Part shown: positions 9,228 to 22,941 of the stretch, in pieces
How the letters are laid out: each line of letters opens with the position of its first letter
Numbering within the stretch: the stretch's first letter is position 1
NCBI RefSeq assembly: GCF_017562075.2
Contig: NC_054084.1
Span: 15,762,798-15,826,797 of the forward strand
Direction: 5' to 3'
Length of the DNA: 64,000 bases
Source: Anopheles merus
Lineage: Eukaryota; Arthropoda; Insecta; Diptera; Culicidae
Made by a program: the position numbers and the translations under genes
The notes under the pieces: model-generated
What the model was told of the DNA's origin: nothing
The model's input: the letters and a program-made list of their open reading frames with translations, nothing else
Databases searched by the model: none

Positions 9228-11567
9228 TGTATAAGCTGTGATTTTCATGATGAGTTTAATAACTTTAAGATACATTAAATGTAGATATTTTGGGAATTTA
9301 TTCAGTAAGAAATTAGCCCCCCTAAAGACGCCATAATGTTAATTTCGTGTTAATTTCCTCTACCGTCGTCCTGTGCTGCCTGTGACGTGCAGAGCCGTAG
9401 GAATGTGCATTTACATCTCGTCCCGATCTATCGTAGCACTTGTAAAACATCTCCGCGCCCTCGATCTCGTGCAAAATTACTATGTGTTACACACACAGAC
9501 ACAAACACACCTTAATGTGTGTGGATGCATGCCAAAGTTAATACAAAGCCGAGAGAGGCGGCAAACATCGACCAAACGACGAGGAAGTTCTTTGTCACTT
9601 TTTGTTTGCATTGTTCACCGCGATCATCATATCGGCCGCTGACCGTTGCGGTCTAGCTGAGCGGTCTGTGTGCATGTGTCTGTGTGTGTGAGTGTGTGCA
9701 GGAAAAGTGATGGTGGTGAGCCTTTTATCTATTTTTAAAGCCCGATCACGCGTTGACGTTTTGCAAGAAGAGATGTGCTGGCTTTTGGACAGTGGCTGAC
9801 GCTGCCGCTCGGTTAGCTACCCATCACCGTCCGTCACGTGTACGGTAGATGAGAGACATAGGGGGGTTTCGAAAAGAAATAGTGGTGAAACTGATGTGGT
9901 TGAACAAACTTCTACATGACTTACATACTGAGAAGTCAAGTGTTTTAAACAAAGGAAATTCGTTTTGAATTGCAGTTTTTTCACACGAAATAAAATGTTT
10001 CAAATTCAAAAGCAATGCATTGAGAAGTTTAAATTAATTAGAGGAACATAAATGAAGTAAATTTAAGCACTGCTCATAATACAACACTGCCGTTCAAACT
10101 GATCGATGCATTGCGAAGTCAATGGAGGCGCATGGTGCCTCGTGCGTGCGGACTTGATAAACAAATAAATTGGGTCAACAATAGTTAGCTTAGTCCAGTT
10201 ATAATCGAAAACGAGTGGTTCCCCTATTTACAGTTGTTAATTCGGAATTGCGATTAAGAAGGGGTACACCATTCCTGGAACGAGACACTTTTCTGTGCCA
10301 AGGAAGAAGATAAATTATACCATAAAAATTACTTACATTTGTGTATGTGATCCCGGACTGGAACGATCATGCCCATCGAACGATCACTGTTTTTTATGCA
10401 ATAATCTTGATTTCTAGGCCGGTATCAACCGTGGCTCTCGTACATAAGGACTGTTTATTCTGCCTATGGTCAATAAGTTACTGATAGCCAAATCCATTAG
10501 TGGCACAGGCAGCCCTTTACCGATAACGGTTGTTGCGTAACATTTAAAAAAAAAAAGAAGCGAAAGCATCTTCTGTAATAATCTTCCTATGGTTTGACAC
10601 TCAACAATGTCAATGTAGTAACTTTATGATGAAAACGCTTGCGACAACTGTGGAAAAGAATGAGCTTTTATGCTAAAGCAAAAGCTAAATTGCGGAGAAA
10701 AGCATCGACCCCTGGTTTTGGCCTCTTGAGAAAGGCTAGAAGTTTGTGCAGAAATAGAACATTCAGCAACATCGAAAAACACTCAAATTGTAATATCCCA
10801 ATACACCGATTCATATTAGAACGGATAAAATCGATTCCCATCAGAACTTAAAAACAGCGCTCGCTGGTGATTAAAGACACGTACATGGACTTTGATAGCA
10901 GGGATGTTATATGTTACACGTGAGATGAACAAAATCTCGTAAAAATGGTACAGGTATTGCCCGATATACGCTATTAATGCGGACCGAAGGCAATAGCGTA
11001 TCTGTAATATTAGCGTATGTCGAATTTCATAGGTTTAAGTCAAATTAAAGCAAAATTTTGTGTAATTTTGCTCAAAGTGGTGAATTTAGCCGCACATTTT
11101 GTTTGTCCCTCTTACCGTGCAAGGTGCCTGTTATTTGGACTAGAACCTCTGCAACATAGAAGAAAGACGGCGCAGTGCTTATTTATACACAAACTTGTTA
11201 GCGGATCTTTAGACGCCCCGTCAATTCTGAGTAAATTGAACTTTCAGAATGTCTAGAACCAGGACATTATTCAACATAGAATTCAGATCGACTAATTTTG
11301 GATCCAACGATCCTTTATTAAAAACGATAAGTGCCTATAACTCGCTAGGAAACAATGTCGACTTGAACTTAAACAATTTACGGACCTTTTTACATATCTT
11401 AGTATGACGCATCCACAGTTTATGTTGTTTTTTTTTATTTTTATTTGGTTGATTGACAGTCAAACTTCTTATGTTTTTCGATGCGTTTTTGTTAGCACTG
11501 TTCTTTAGCATTAATCATAGAAATAAGTATGTTATGTAAGCTTATGCCAGCTGGATAACTTTCGGAA

Positions 11568-11569
11568 TA

Positions 11570-11640
<71 letters not shown>

Positions 11641-11646
11641 TAATAA
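11568..11646. repeat. (AAT)n microsatellite
   Basis: About 26 near-perfect AAT units in the 5' intron of the coiled-coil gene. Confidence 0.9.
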
Positions 11647-12593
11647 TTAGTTAATTTATATGAATTCAGCTGAAGAAAAAATAGGTTTTTAAATTCAACC
11701 AAAATGGAATTTATTCTGAGTTTGACAATTGATGTATCAAATCAGTACAATTTGCTAAAATAACTTTCAATTTTAACAAAATCGCATATATCGCGTATAG
11801 CGTATAGATAAAACTGTTTTAATACATGTACAGTACATATTGGATAATTTATGCACTTTACATTTATTTATAAATTGTAATATGCAAGAATAGTTAAATG
11901 TGAAGAAAAAAAACAATATTATTTGATCAAACCTAACTTGATACTGAAAGATATTTGTGAAAAAGCATTATCAAAACAACGAAAAACTAGGAGGTTTTAA
12001 ATATAAACTTTGGACTAATTGAACCGCATTCTAAACAAACCAAAAAAGCGAACGTTCCGATGACTAATCCCATAAGGAAATATCCAATCATTAAATTACA
12101 AAAAAAAGCAGCTCCCATTGGAAAACAGTTACAGCCTAAAAAAGGAAAAAATGTCAGTAAAAATAAATGTTAATAAGTACTTTCAAGCAATTGGGTTACA
12201 CAGAGGGCAGAACGAACGAAATGAAACATATGATCAATCGATTTCCCCCCAGCCGAGCCCTCTACCGGGCGATGCGCGACGGCATGGGCGATAAAAATAG
12301 TGAACAGAATTTAGTGCACAAGGTCCTGCCAAAAGCACGTGGGTGTGGCGGCGTCGTAGTCGGATAACTATTTATAGCCTGGCGCTAACGATGTATGTTT
12401 GTAATCAAACGCGCGCCCACACACACCGTCCTCTCCACCGACACCGATCACTGATCGCTATCGATACATCGGTGGTAGTACACAGCATGGGGAAATTTAC
12501 CCTGTTTTTGCTCTTCTCTCTCTCCCTCTCTTTTTGTTCCCTCCTTCTGCCATCCAGCGTTTAGGAGTTACCGTTGAATGAGCCGCTACCACC

Positions 12594-15500
12594 ATGTCGC
12601 ACCTCTTCCCAAGCGCCAAGGGTGATCAGTTGTGTCCGCTTGGTTTCCATCCGCAAGTGCGCTGGCCGACGCGATGTAAGCGCTGCTTTCGCGACTACAA
12701 AGAGCACGGCAACAAGCGGAATGGGGACGATATAGCCGCTTCCACGCCGGTGCTGCCCGGCTCAACACAGTCACGGTAAGTGGTGATCTCGTGTGTGTGT
12801 GTGTGTGATCGAGTGTTTTCATGTCAATTTTCCCCCATTCTGATAGTAATCGTGACAGTGGCAGTAGCACCACACTGGACAAACCGGTCCGAAGCTGGAC
12901 CTCGACACAGAACCTGCTCAGCCCGGGCGGTAGCAATGGCGGCAGTGGTGCCGGTGGTTCCCAGAGCTTCCAGCAGCGTCCTGCCTCGTGGGCCTCAACG
13001 CCCGACCTGGACAACATTCTGCAGACGGTGAAGGCCGACTTTACGGTCAACTTGCCGCTGCCCAGACGGCGACACACGACAACATTCGACAATGTTAGTA
13101 GAGATTTTGTGAGTGTAAAAAAAAGTGAAACCGAAATGATCTTACCGATGCTCCCTTTTTACAATGCTTAGCTGGATGAAGTTGATTCGACGACGGTGAC
13201 CATTAAACGGCCCCCGCTGCCACCAATTCTGAAGGTGGAAAGTGTGAAAAAGGAGGACAAGGTCGAGCTGCAAAAGCGCGAAGACAGTGTGGCGGATATT
13301 GTGATCGAGAAGGGCGACTCGTTGGCGGAACGGGTGCGCAAGCTGAATCTCATAAAGCGGCAGGGCAGTATAGAGCGGGAAACGAGCAGAGAGCGCTCGG
13401 TGCCACCGAAGCAGGAGAAGTAAGTGTCCATCTAGCGTGAAGTACTTAAAAAACCTCCATAATATTGCTTAAATCTCATTCACAACAGGGAAGAGCCACC
13501 GGTGGTTACGGCGAAGGTGGTCCTAAAGCCATCCCTCAAAGCAGAACCGGAAACGGTAGAGAAGATCGAACGACGAAGACGTAGACCCATTCCAGACACA
13601 CCCGATTCCAGTGTCACCAGTTCCTCCTCATCCTCCTCCTCCTCCACGAATACCTCCTCCAAGGTAAGCGGAAGCAGTGCTGCCAAACCCTCGGTAACGT
13701 TCGCCAGCACAACACAGCCAAGTGCCGCCTCGCCAGGCAAGGAATCGCACACGAGTGAGTCAACTGCCACGACCCCAACAAAAACCATCATCCGAAGACG
13801 ACGCACCGACGAATCCTCCACACCGTCATCGTCATCATCGTCTTCCACGTCCACCTCCACTTCAACGTCAACCTCAAAGACGACGCTAACCCAGTCAAGC
13901 CCCACGATAGCGTCCTTCCAACCCAAGAGCACCATTCGCCCCGCCAGCGAACCGCAGGTCCCGAGTACCAGCAGCGATGACGTCAAGTTTCTCATCTCGA
14001 TCAAAGACAAGAAAGCGAAAGCGGACGACGAGCGGTCAATCACGACCGAAACGACCGAAACGACCGAAGCGACCATCGTGGACCACACCGATCTGCGCGA
14101 GCTGCAGGAGGAGAACGAAAGTCTGAGGCGCGAGCTGGACACGGTCAAGGCACGGGCGGAGCGGGCCGAGCGGGACAAGAGCGACATACTGCTGCGGCGG
14201 CTCGCCTCGATCGACACCGTGTCGAACAAGACGGCCGCGTCGGAGGCACTGAAGCTGCAGCAGAAGGTGAACGAGCAGAAGCAGCTGATCGACGATCTGC
14301 AGGACGAGAAGAAGTTCCTGACCACCAAGCTGAAGGAGCTGTCGGCGGACATGAGCGCCCGGGGCGGCCGGGGCATCGAGGAGCAGCTGCGCCAGAAGCT
14401 CGAGCAGGCGGAAACGCTCTGCGAGGAGCTGATGGACGAGAATGAGGAGATCAAGCGCGAGCTGCGCAACATGGAGACGGAGATCGAGGAGATGCACGAC
14501 AACTTCCGGGAGGAGCAGGCGGACGAGTACGCGTCGCTGAAGAAGGAGCTCGACCAGACGACCAAGAACTGCCGGATACTGTCGTTCAAGCTGAAGAAGT
14601 CGGACCGCCGGATCGAGCAGCTCGAGTCGGAGAAGGCGGCGCTGGGGGCGAGCGGTGATCTGGCGGCGAAGATTAAGCAGCTCGAGGACGAGCTGAAGGT
14701 GTCGAACGAGGTGGCCCGCCGGCTGCAGGCGGAGCTGGAAAGCTCGGGCTCGGCGCCTACCTCGCCGACGAAGCGTACGCCAAGTCTAGGCAACATTGGC
14801 AAGTCGACGTCGGCGGACAGTAAGATGTCGCGGGCTTCGCTAACGCGCGGCGGCTCGCAGGAAGATCCGGCCCAGCTGCTGCGCGATCTGCAGGACTCGC
14901 TCGAGCGGGAGGCGGACCTGCGGGAGCAGCTGAAGTACGCGGAAGAGGAGGCGGAAAATCTGCGCCGCAAATCGTCGCGCGTCGAGGACGAGAACGATTC
15001 GCTGGTGATGCAGCTGAAGAAGATGGCAACGAAGGCGAAGAGTAAGTGATTTTTTAAAGGAGGCTATAATCAATGGCAAGGGACTAATAGTTGGAATCTC
15101 TTCTTTACAGCAAAGAGCAGCATCTTCTCGAAGGCAAGAAAGCTGAGCCCCGCTCCCACGTCACGCTCCAACGCCGATCCAGCTCCGGTTGAAAAGGACG
15201 AAGGCATCTCCGACGAGGAGGATCCGGCAGAGTTACGCCTCCAGCTGGAGCTGAACGAGCAGGAAATGGCAGTGTTGCGGCGCAAGATGGAGGAGCTGGA
15301 GCACGAGAACAAACACGCCCGGGAGCAAATCAAGGATCTGCAGGAGAATCTCGCCACGAAAACGAAGGAGCTGGGCCGTAAGGTGCCTTCCGCGCTGGGC
15401 AGCAAGTCCGGCGTGAAGGATCCGCTGGAGGAGAAGAAGATCACCGTGATGGAGGACGAGATCAGCGAGCTGCGCAAGAAGTTGATCGAGAAGGATCGTG

Positions 15501-18500
15501 AGTTTGAGCGGTTGCAGGCGGAGATGGCGCTGGCCAAATCGAAGGGCGGTAAATCGTTGTCCAAAACGAAGTAAGTATACCCTTATTGTCACGATCTCTC
15601 GGACTCTGCACTGCAATGTACCTCACCTCACCTTGCAGATCACTTGATGCACTCACCGAACAGCAGGTACAGGACCTGAAGCGACAGCTGCAGGTGATCG
15701 AGCAGGAGGCGACGGTACTGCGCGCCAAAACGCAAAGCCTCGAGCAGGACAATGAAAAGTATCAGGCCGAGATCAAGAAGCTACAGGCCAAGGCTAAGCC
15801 AGCCGGCGCGACATCGGCGGCAGACACGAAGAAGCTGACCGACTCCATCGAGCAGCTGGAGAAGGAGAAGCAGGAGCTCGAGGGACGACTGAAGCGCATT
15901 GTGCAGGAGTCTACCAGCCAATTGCCGATGCGTCTGGCGAAGAGCCCGAACGATATGCATACTAAGCTGCAGCTGAGGGTAAGTTTTAAAGTAGTTAGAA
16001 TTGCTCACTACAGATTATTCAATCATATTTAGTGCAGTTCTCCAACTCAAGAGGGGATTACGCCAAAGTCGTCCTTGAATTTTCTTGAATTCTTGAATTT
16101 TTCTTTAGAACAAACGTTTGTCCTCTTGTTTTAGAGCGTTTCCTTAAACAATCAAGAAGTTGTTCAAAGTGAATCAAATTCTAATTATGATCAACATTTT
16201 TTAAAGTTGTGTTTCTTCTTGAATCACGATCTCAAATATCCTTTTTTTAACTATCTTAGCAAGAGAAGGAGAAGGTTTGATTGTCAGCAAAATCACGATC
16301 ATCTAGTTCAGTAATCGATAACTTTGGGCTATTGAGAGTCAAATTCTTGATAAATACTGATAGAGAGCCATGGAAAACACCGAATTCATGTACTCGACAT
16401 GTGCTCAACTGCAGTAATGTATGATGTTTCTAAGAAGGCAAAAGAGTTGTCATCTGGAAAGCAAAAAGCCACATGAGATTTACGAGCAATACATTACATT
16501 GCTGACCTACTCCTTGCAGAGCTTCTTAAGATTCAACCATGTCTCATTAAGGCTGCGAAAATTCTAGGCTAGAATCGAACGAACGTCTGTGCCGTGATGC
16601 CTATAATGCTTTATTCCTGAGCATGTCTATTCTTGCTGCCAAGCAATTGATTCTTTGGTCAAAATGTTTCACTTCAAACATCCTACCACGTTCATATTTT
16701 GAAATAGAGCATTTCTTATTAGCGTACAAAACGCGTCTTTTTTAATATTACTTGTCTCTTCTTTCAATATATACTCAACTAGTTTGATTTTAACCATTCC
16801 ATGTAAAAATCTAAGGATAAGGGTAATGTTACCCTACAACTTCCTATGAAATGCCGCCTTATCTTCTTCTTCTTCTTTTGGCTCAACAACCGTTGTTGAT
16901 CAAGGCCTGTCTGCCTGTACCACTTGTGGGGTTGGCTTTCAGAGACTAATTGATTTCCCCCCCATAGCAGGATAGTCAAGTCCTACGTATGGCGGCACGG
17001 TCCATTTGGGGATTGAACCCATGACGGGCATGTTGTTAAGTCGCACGAGTTGACGACTGTACTACGAGACCGGTCAATGCCGCCTTATACTACATCTAAT
17101 AATAATAATAATAATCGTTCTCTGTCAAATATTCTTATTGATGTATTGTATTTTAGTACCTCTAAACAGTTTAAGAGCTATTTTTAATGGATTTATTTAA
17201 AAACGTATTTATTTATGTCTTCTTATTCTAGAAAATGGTTGAAGACAGTGAATTGGAAATCGACGAGCTGAGAGCGTTGGTTGGTAAAGCCGGTGCAATG
17301 AACATAGCCACGCTCGAGAAGGAAAAGAAGCGACTCGAAGCGGAGCTAGCCGAAACGAAGCAACAGCAAGAGAAACTAACCACCGAACTAAGTAACTGAT
17401 GGAAAATTGGATAAAAAACATATAACAGAAAAGTAATTTTTGTATATTTTCCACCCCAATTTCAGGCACACTAAAGAAGGAAACGCTTGAGCAGCAAACA
17501 TCCAAGCTGAACGAGGCACAGCGAACGGTGGAGAGGTTGGAGGATGAAAACCGAAAGCAGAATGACAAGATCAAAACGCTGGAAGATAAAATCACCAGAA
17601 TTAATACAACAGTAAGTGTAGGAAGGGTGGGAGTTTTATGTTGTAAGTAAACTGAACTTTCCCTTATCACAGATGAAAACGGCAGAATCGAGTAAATCGT
17701 TGCTCGAGATACAGCTGAAGGCCGAAAAGGAGAAGCACACGGGCGCCGAGCGTGATCTCGAGAAGTTGCGCAAGGAAAAGACCAAGCTGGACAATCGCAT
17801 CAACGATCTGGAGAAGGAGCTGCAGCTGTCGAAGAAGAACGCCGAACTCATCAAGGAAAGCCTCGAGCGGGAAATGGCGGCACTGAAGAGCAAATCGGCC
17901 ACCGGAGCAGAGGATAGTGAATCGTCCAAGATTCTGCAGGATCTTAAGAAACAAAATGAAGGTAAAGAGAGTGTTTGACTTTACAAAAATCCAGAATTGT
18001 TTCATTCTTACATCATGCCTTCGCATTTGCAGAACTAACAACCGAGATCCACCAGCAGAGCAGAAAGTTCGAAGAGCTGCTACAAAAGCACGAAACCATG
18101 GAGGAGGAACATCTCGTCACCCAGGCACAGCTAGCGGCGGAGCGTGAAAAGTTGCAGGAGCTGGACAAGCTGAAGAACAAGCTGCTCCAGGCGGAGGCGA
18201 TCGAAACGAGGCTGGTGAAGGAAAACACCAACATGAGCCGCCGGTTGGTGGAGGTGCAGAAGAAGCTGACCGCGGCCGAAACGAACAACGACAGCCGGTA
18301 CGCCAGCATCGAGCTGGAGAAGAATCGCATGAAGACAGCGCTGGAGGACAAGCAGCATGACTACGAGAAGCTGGCGAAGGAAAACGAGATGAACGCGTAC
18401 CAAGTGAACCAGCTGAAAAAAGACGTAAGACGATGGGTTGGAATGGTGGGTCCATTTCCTTTGATTATTCATTTTCCGTACATTTTAATTCCAGAACGAA

Positions 18501-20832
18501 GATCTACGTGGCAAACTGGATGACTATGAGCGCATCAACAAGGCTCAGAGGACGCTTAGCGAGCATAACGCGCACTTGGAGCAGGAGCTGAAGAGTGTCT
18601 ACACTAAGTAAGTATTAGAGTCCTTTTTCCCTTTGATCCTTTTTGATCGTATGATCCTCATCTGCACAGGCTGGAAGCATCGGAGATGAACGTAAAATCC
18701 GAGGTGGCAGCGACCCGACTTCGTTACGAACAGCAGGTCACCAATCTGCACAACGAGCTGACTGCGATGCAGCGACAGTGCGAACGGTTTAAGCGCGATC
18801 GCGACACGTTCAAGCAGCTGGTCGAGGCTGCCCAGAAGCAGATCGGCGACATGAAGGCAAACCGGCGCAGTCTCGCATCCGTCACGAGCAGCAGCGGGGA
18901 CGATGACGACAAGACGAAGATAGTGGCACTGGAGCAACAGATCGGCTGTCTCGAGGACGAGCTGAGCGAGGCACGTCTCGAAGCGAGCAAGGTGCGCACC
19001 GAGCTCGTGTCGGAGCTGAGCGCATCCGAGATCAAGATTTCGGAGATGCAGTCCAAGATTAACGAGCTGGAGGAGGAGAAGATTATGGGTAGCGGCAAAT
19101 CGAAGGTCCCGGGTACCAAGACCCGCCTCGAGCTGTCCTGGCAGAAGGAACGCGAAGAGCTGCAGCGACTGGTGCAGGAAACGTCCACGCTGGCACGCGA
19201 TCTTCGCCAAACGCTGTTCGAGGTGGAGCGCGAGCGGGACAAGGAGAAGCTCGAATCGAAGCGCAAGATCGAGCAAATCAAAAAGACAACCGAGGAGGAG
19301 ATCGAGGAGGGCCGCCGCAAGGTGACGGAGCTGCAGAGCGATCTGCTCGAGCTGCGCGATGCGCACGCGAAGTTGCGCACGGCGAACGAGAAGCTGCGCC
19401 GGGATCGTGATCGTTACGAGCGCGAGCGGCAGGACGCGACCCGCAAGCGACTGGAGGCGGAGGGTGACCGACGGATAGGGGCGCTGCTGCAGACGGTGGA
19501 CGAGCTGGTGAAGCTAGCACCGGAGCTGCAGAAGACTGCACCCGCCAAGGATTCCCACACGACAAGCACTGGAAAGGTAAGTGCAGGAGATCACTACACG
19601 GTTTTGGAGGGATTTCAAACGCCTTTTCTCTTCTCGCCATCTCACAGACCATCACAGCTAATGCACCCATTCCAACGCCGCCGATGCGTCACAAGAGCCC
19701 CTCGCCGGGGCCGGGTGGAGCCGCGCAGCCGCCACAGCAGTCGATTTCTACAGTATTAGCCAGGCTGGCCGATGCGTCCGAAGATCTGCGGCGTTACCAG
19801 CGCATGTGCGACGAGGAAAAAGACAGGGAGCGGGCACGCCGCGGTGGAATGCGACGGTAGGCACTCACTCACACCTAAATTTTCCCAGGAATTCCAGTAA
19901 ATTTTAATTCCACTGTTTTCCACTTTCCAGTGCTGCATCACAGGAGAACGACGCAATGCATGAGAACGTCCCTGGGCGGCCAGTGATGCGGGTGAACCGT
20001 AACGGTGGCAGCCTGTACAGGAAGAGTCTTTCGTTGGATCAATCCATGCAAGCTGAGCAGCAGGGGGTAATGACGGACACTGACTCTTAAAGCATCTCCA
20101 ATGGATTACACTAAATCCATTTCGGTATTTCCCTCTTACAGCTTATCTGGAAGGAAGGTGACGATAGTATGTCGTCGCTGCAATCGATCGACTCCGACTA
20201 TGGCATGATGCGCCGGGACTCCAGTCTGGACTCGCGCCTATCGACCGGTTCCACCCAGAGCGATATGCCACGCATGCGCAAGAAGAAGCGCGGCATTATG
20301 GGGACGCTGCGCAGCCTCAGCCTTACCCGTAGCAAGGGCACGGAGAGTGACTATTCGGTAGGATCTAAAACCTTCATATGGGAAAGATTGAATTTCTAAT
20401 GGCTCTTTCTAATTCCCGATAGCATCAAGGATCCGATTCCGACCTGAGTCTGGCGGGTGATATTCGGTCGAGCAAAAGCAATCTGAAGGGAAAAATATCG
20501 GGCATGTTCCGTCGGGCGGGGTCATCTTCCCGCACCAACAGTGCCGAGGCGATCGATCGCGAAGTTCAACGACCGGTTGCAATCCAAACGCTCGGCAATG
20601 GTCCTACATCGACCGTACCGCCAAGGCCCGTGTCTGCTAGTACACCGCATTTAGCTAGAGTAAGTAGCAAACAATCAGTTGGTTATGGATGGGGAGAAGA
20701 TCTGCATTGTACGATCGTTCTATATCTTATTAGGCTGGCAAACCGCCCACACCGTCCATGGCAACGGCGCAACGAAAGCGGCTCAGTGCTAACCTTCCAC
20801 CAACGGGCCAGTCGTCGGGCGGTGGAGGTTAA
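12594..20832 (+). CDS. Long coiled-coil scaffold protein, 17 coding exons, about 1982 aa
   Basis: Exons: 12594-12775, 12847-13108, 13172-13419, 13489-15041, 15111-15570, 15639-15978, 17232-17391, 17466-17611, 17673-17961, 18033-18424, 18495-18607, 18670-19576, 19648-19856, 19931-20066, 20142-20357, 20423-20659 and 20734-20832. All use GT-AG and stay in frame (5949 nt). The start has an excellent Kozak context (CCACCATG). The N-terminus carries a compact cysteine motif, LCPLGFHPQVRWPTRCKRCF, perhaps zinc-binding. Residues of about 65-380 are Ser/Thr-rich and disordered. Several heptad-rich coiled coils follow across exons 4-12 (for example LREQLKYAEEEAENLRRKSS). The tail is Ser/Arg-rich, with KKKRGIMGTLRSLSLTRS and RPVSASTPHLAR, like phospho-regulated cytoskeletal linkers. 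It could be a microtubule-, actin- or Golgi-associated scaffold. I cannot name the family with confidence. Confidence 0.88.
16863..17075 (-). mobile_element. tRNA-derived SINE (SINE200-like), 213 bp
   Basis: In the reverse complement, a Pol III A-box-like GTAGTACAGTCG lies near the 5' end, and a B-box-like GGGTTCAATCC lies about 40 bp on. The tail ends in (AAG)n. It is flanked by a perfect 13-bp target duplication, AATGCCGCCTTAT, at 16850-16862 and 17076-17088. A second copy in the other orientation is at 42659-42872. It sits in the 1.25-kb intron between coding exons 6 and 7 of the coiled-coil gene. The perfect duplication suggests a fairly recent insertion. Confidence 0.85.
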
Positions 20833-22941
20833 GGAAGGCAGCATGCACGGCAACATGCGGCTCTACTGGCTGAGGCTGAGGAAATCAAGACGGACAATGT
20901 TTTGTGACATAAATTCGCTTCGAATCATTGTCGATCTCTCCATAATATCCGTACACGTTCACACACACACACTCACTCACACTCACACACACTAACGAGT
21001 TAAATGCAAACGTCCGTGTCTATCGTTTAATAGGGGAGTAAAAGTGCACTTTTTTTTAAATTGTTCATCGTGATACTGTTGATAGCGAGAATGAAACAAC
21101 CGAGAGCAATTGTTTAAATAAAAATAAAAATAATGTTCCACTTGCTGTTTTACGGTGGGTTGTTTCTTAATGTGTATAAGTTTTTGGTAAAAATAAAAGG
21201 CACGTTATTGAAGAAACATGGTTTTAATGCGGAATTTTAGGAAAATTATTACTAAAAACAATAGAAACTAAAAGGGACGATGTAGCAACAGTTGAGAAAG
21301 AAATGTTTTTACCCGAAAATCTACAACTGGCTCTATCCTCATCGAATGAAGAAGAGTCATGACTTGATCATGATCATGATGGCATCACGATCAAGCTGAT
21401 CCAGCTAACAACAAATGGCCCACAAATAAGAAATGCAATATGTAACCAACAAACGACTTCATCAGTAAGATTTACTTGCCTGTCTTCTAGCCAACCCAAC
21501 ACTAGACCGCACCCTCCGAGGCTCTACGGTGAAGATTTCGGGAATGAGCTTAGACTCCAATTCACTTCAGATTGACATGCAGCAGCAGGAACATTTCCAA
21601 ATTAATTGCTACAATCAATTACCACCACTTTTGGCTAATTTTCGGTAATTACAAAAAGTACAGACACACATGTGAAGCCAAATGGGAATTGAGTAGGGGT
21701 TCCAAATGCTGTCTAGCAACCAATCGAGGTATACTGCGGGATAAGACCCTAAACGGTCAAAGGATACAAGGCCTACTAAAGAGTCGAGCGGAAGTCGGAG
21801 ACTCGAGAATTAAGGCTGAATCCGCAACAATTTACTCACGAGCGGGAATTCTGATCTCGGGACCCCCGTTGGTAACAGGGCCCCACGCGGTCACTTGGTC
21901 CGCGTAGTGTTTGATCCGCTAGCGCTGGTAACCCAGGACTCCAGGGCTTATACCCTGCATCTGAGACATGGACTACAAAGATCGTCGGAAGGAAAAGCTA
22001 ACCAAGTTCGTCAGGATCCTGACGAGCATAGGACGATCCACAAAGTAAAGCCCAAGCTGAGGTGTACCCTAAACGCGTCCTACGAAATACCAACAACATG
22101 CAAAACAATAGAACGCTTGTGGCGCGCTAATCATTACTAGAATGATGATGTAAACAAACCTACCTTTGCATTTTCATGGATGGTCGCATTAAAGGAAGTT
22201 TCTTGATGTAAAACATAAGTTTAACTGGTAAAACTACACTTCCAAGCAGCAAAATTATGTCGCACATAAACAACTTCCATGATCCATGAAACCACCAGTG
22301 CTACTACCACACTGTTGTTTGCATGTGGAATGGTACGGTCAGCTAAACTGATACATTGCAACACAAAAGTGAAATAAAAATATATCAAAATGAAATAATA
22401 AAAAATATATCGAAATGAAATAATAAAAAAATATCAGAAAAAAAACTAACAAATTGCGAAACATGTAAAAAAAACTAGAAACAAAATTACGTTTCAAAAA
22501 TTGTTTTTTTTTTTCGAGCACCATGCACTGCTCGAACACATTGTCATCGTGCGTTCGAGCAGCAGTAACCAACTGTCAAACTACTGGCTGTCATAACAAA
22601 AGACGAAAGAAAAAAAAAATCAATTCCATAATCAACAAAACGAAGTGGAAGAGCAGTCCACAACGGAATAACAAAGGCGAGAAGAGCAGCAGCGGCTGAA
22701 GGTGTGCTTTTCTGCGTTGGCCCCGGGGTTATTCCCCCAATTCCGTGTAGTTCACGCTCGAGAAGAATCGCGAGAAAAGTAAAATCGAACCGGCAACCAT
22801 CCAGCTCCCTGCCATCACCGTACACCGTTCGCAGTACCTAGTCGATACCAAGTGTCTCGGTCCGCCGCCTGTTCGGGGGATCCACACGGGGAGCCTGATC
22901 CGATCCGGGCCAACATAGCCCAACCGGGCGAGGGTACAGCA
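20833..22941. other. 3' UTR of the coiled-coil gene, spacer and NHE leader
   Basis: The 3' UTR probably runs to about 21150, since AATAAA occurs at 21117-21122. From 21240 to about 22600 I see no gene: a palindromic TGATCATGATCATGAT stretch near 21366, open frames too short to support, and a threefold imperfect AT-rich repeat at 22372-22440. From about 22640 the sequence becomes the GC-richer 5' leader of the Na+/H+ exchanger. Confidence 0.4.
21117..21122 (+). promoter_or_regulatory. Poly(A) signal AATAAA for the coiled-coil gene
   Basis: The first of several overlapping AATAAA hexamers, 285 bp past the stop at 20832. Confidence 0.5.

Larger units (their letters stand above)
6589..12557 (+). 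other. Leader region and large 5' intron of the coiled-coil gene
   Basis: From about 6600 the base composition turns GC-rich, with runs typical of an insect promoter and long 5' UTR: GA tract 6884-6906, GT tract about 7442-7468, and many GTGAGTG stretches. No long ORF stands out. At the right end a textbook 3' splice site (long CT tract, then CCATCCAG) ends at 12557, just upstream of the start codon at 12594. One or more leader exons therefore lie in 6600-8900, and the rest is intron. The intron holds a MITE (8970-9227) and an (AAT)n tract (11568-11646). The exact start site and leader donors could not be fixed. Confidence 0.4.

Noticed and set aside
13480..14970. 496-codon open frame on the minus strand
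   Set aside because: It is the antisense of exon 4 of the coiled-coil gene; the Ser/Leu-rich composition mirrors its Glu/Lys codons and the plus strand has consistent splice sites.
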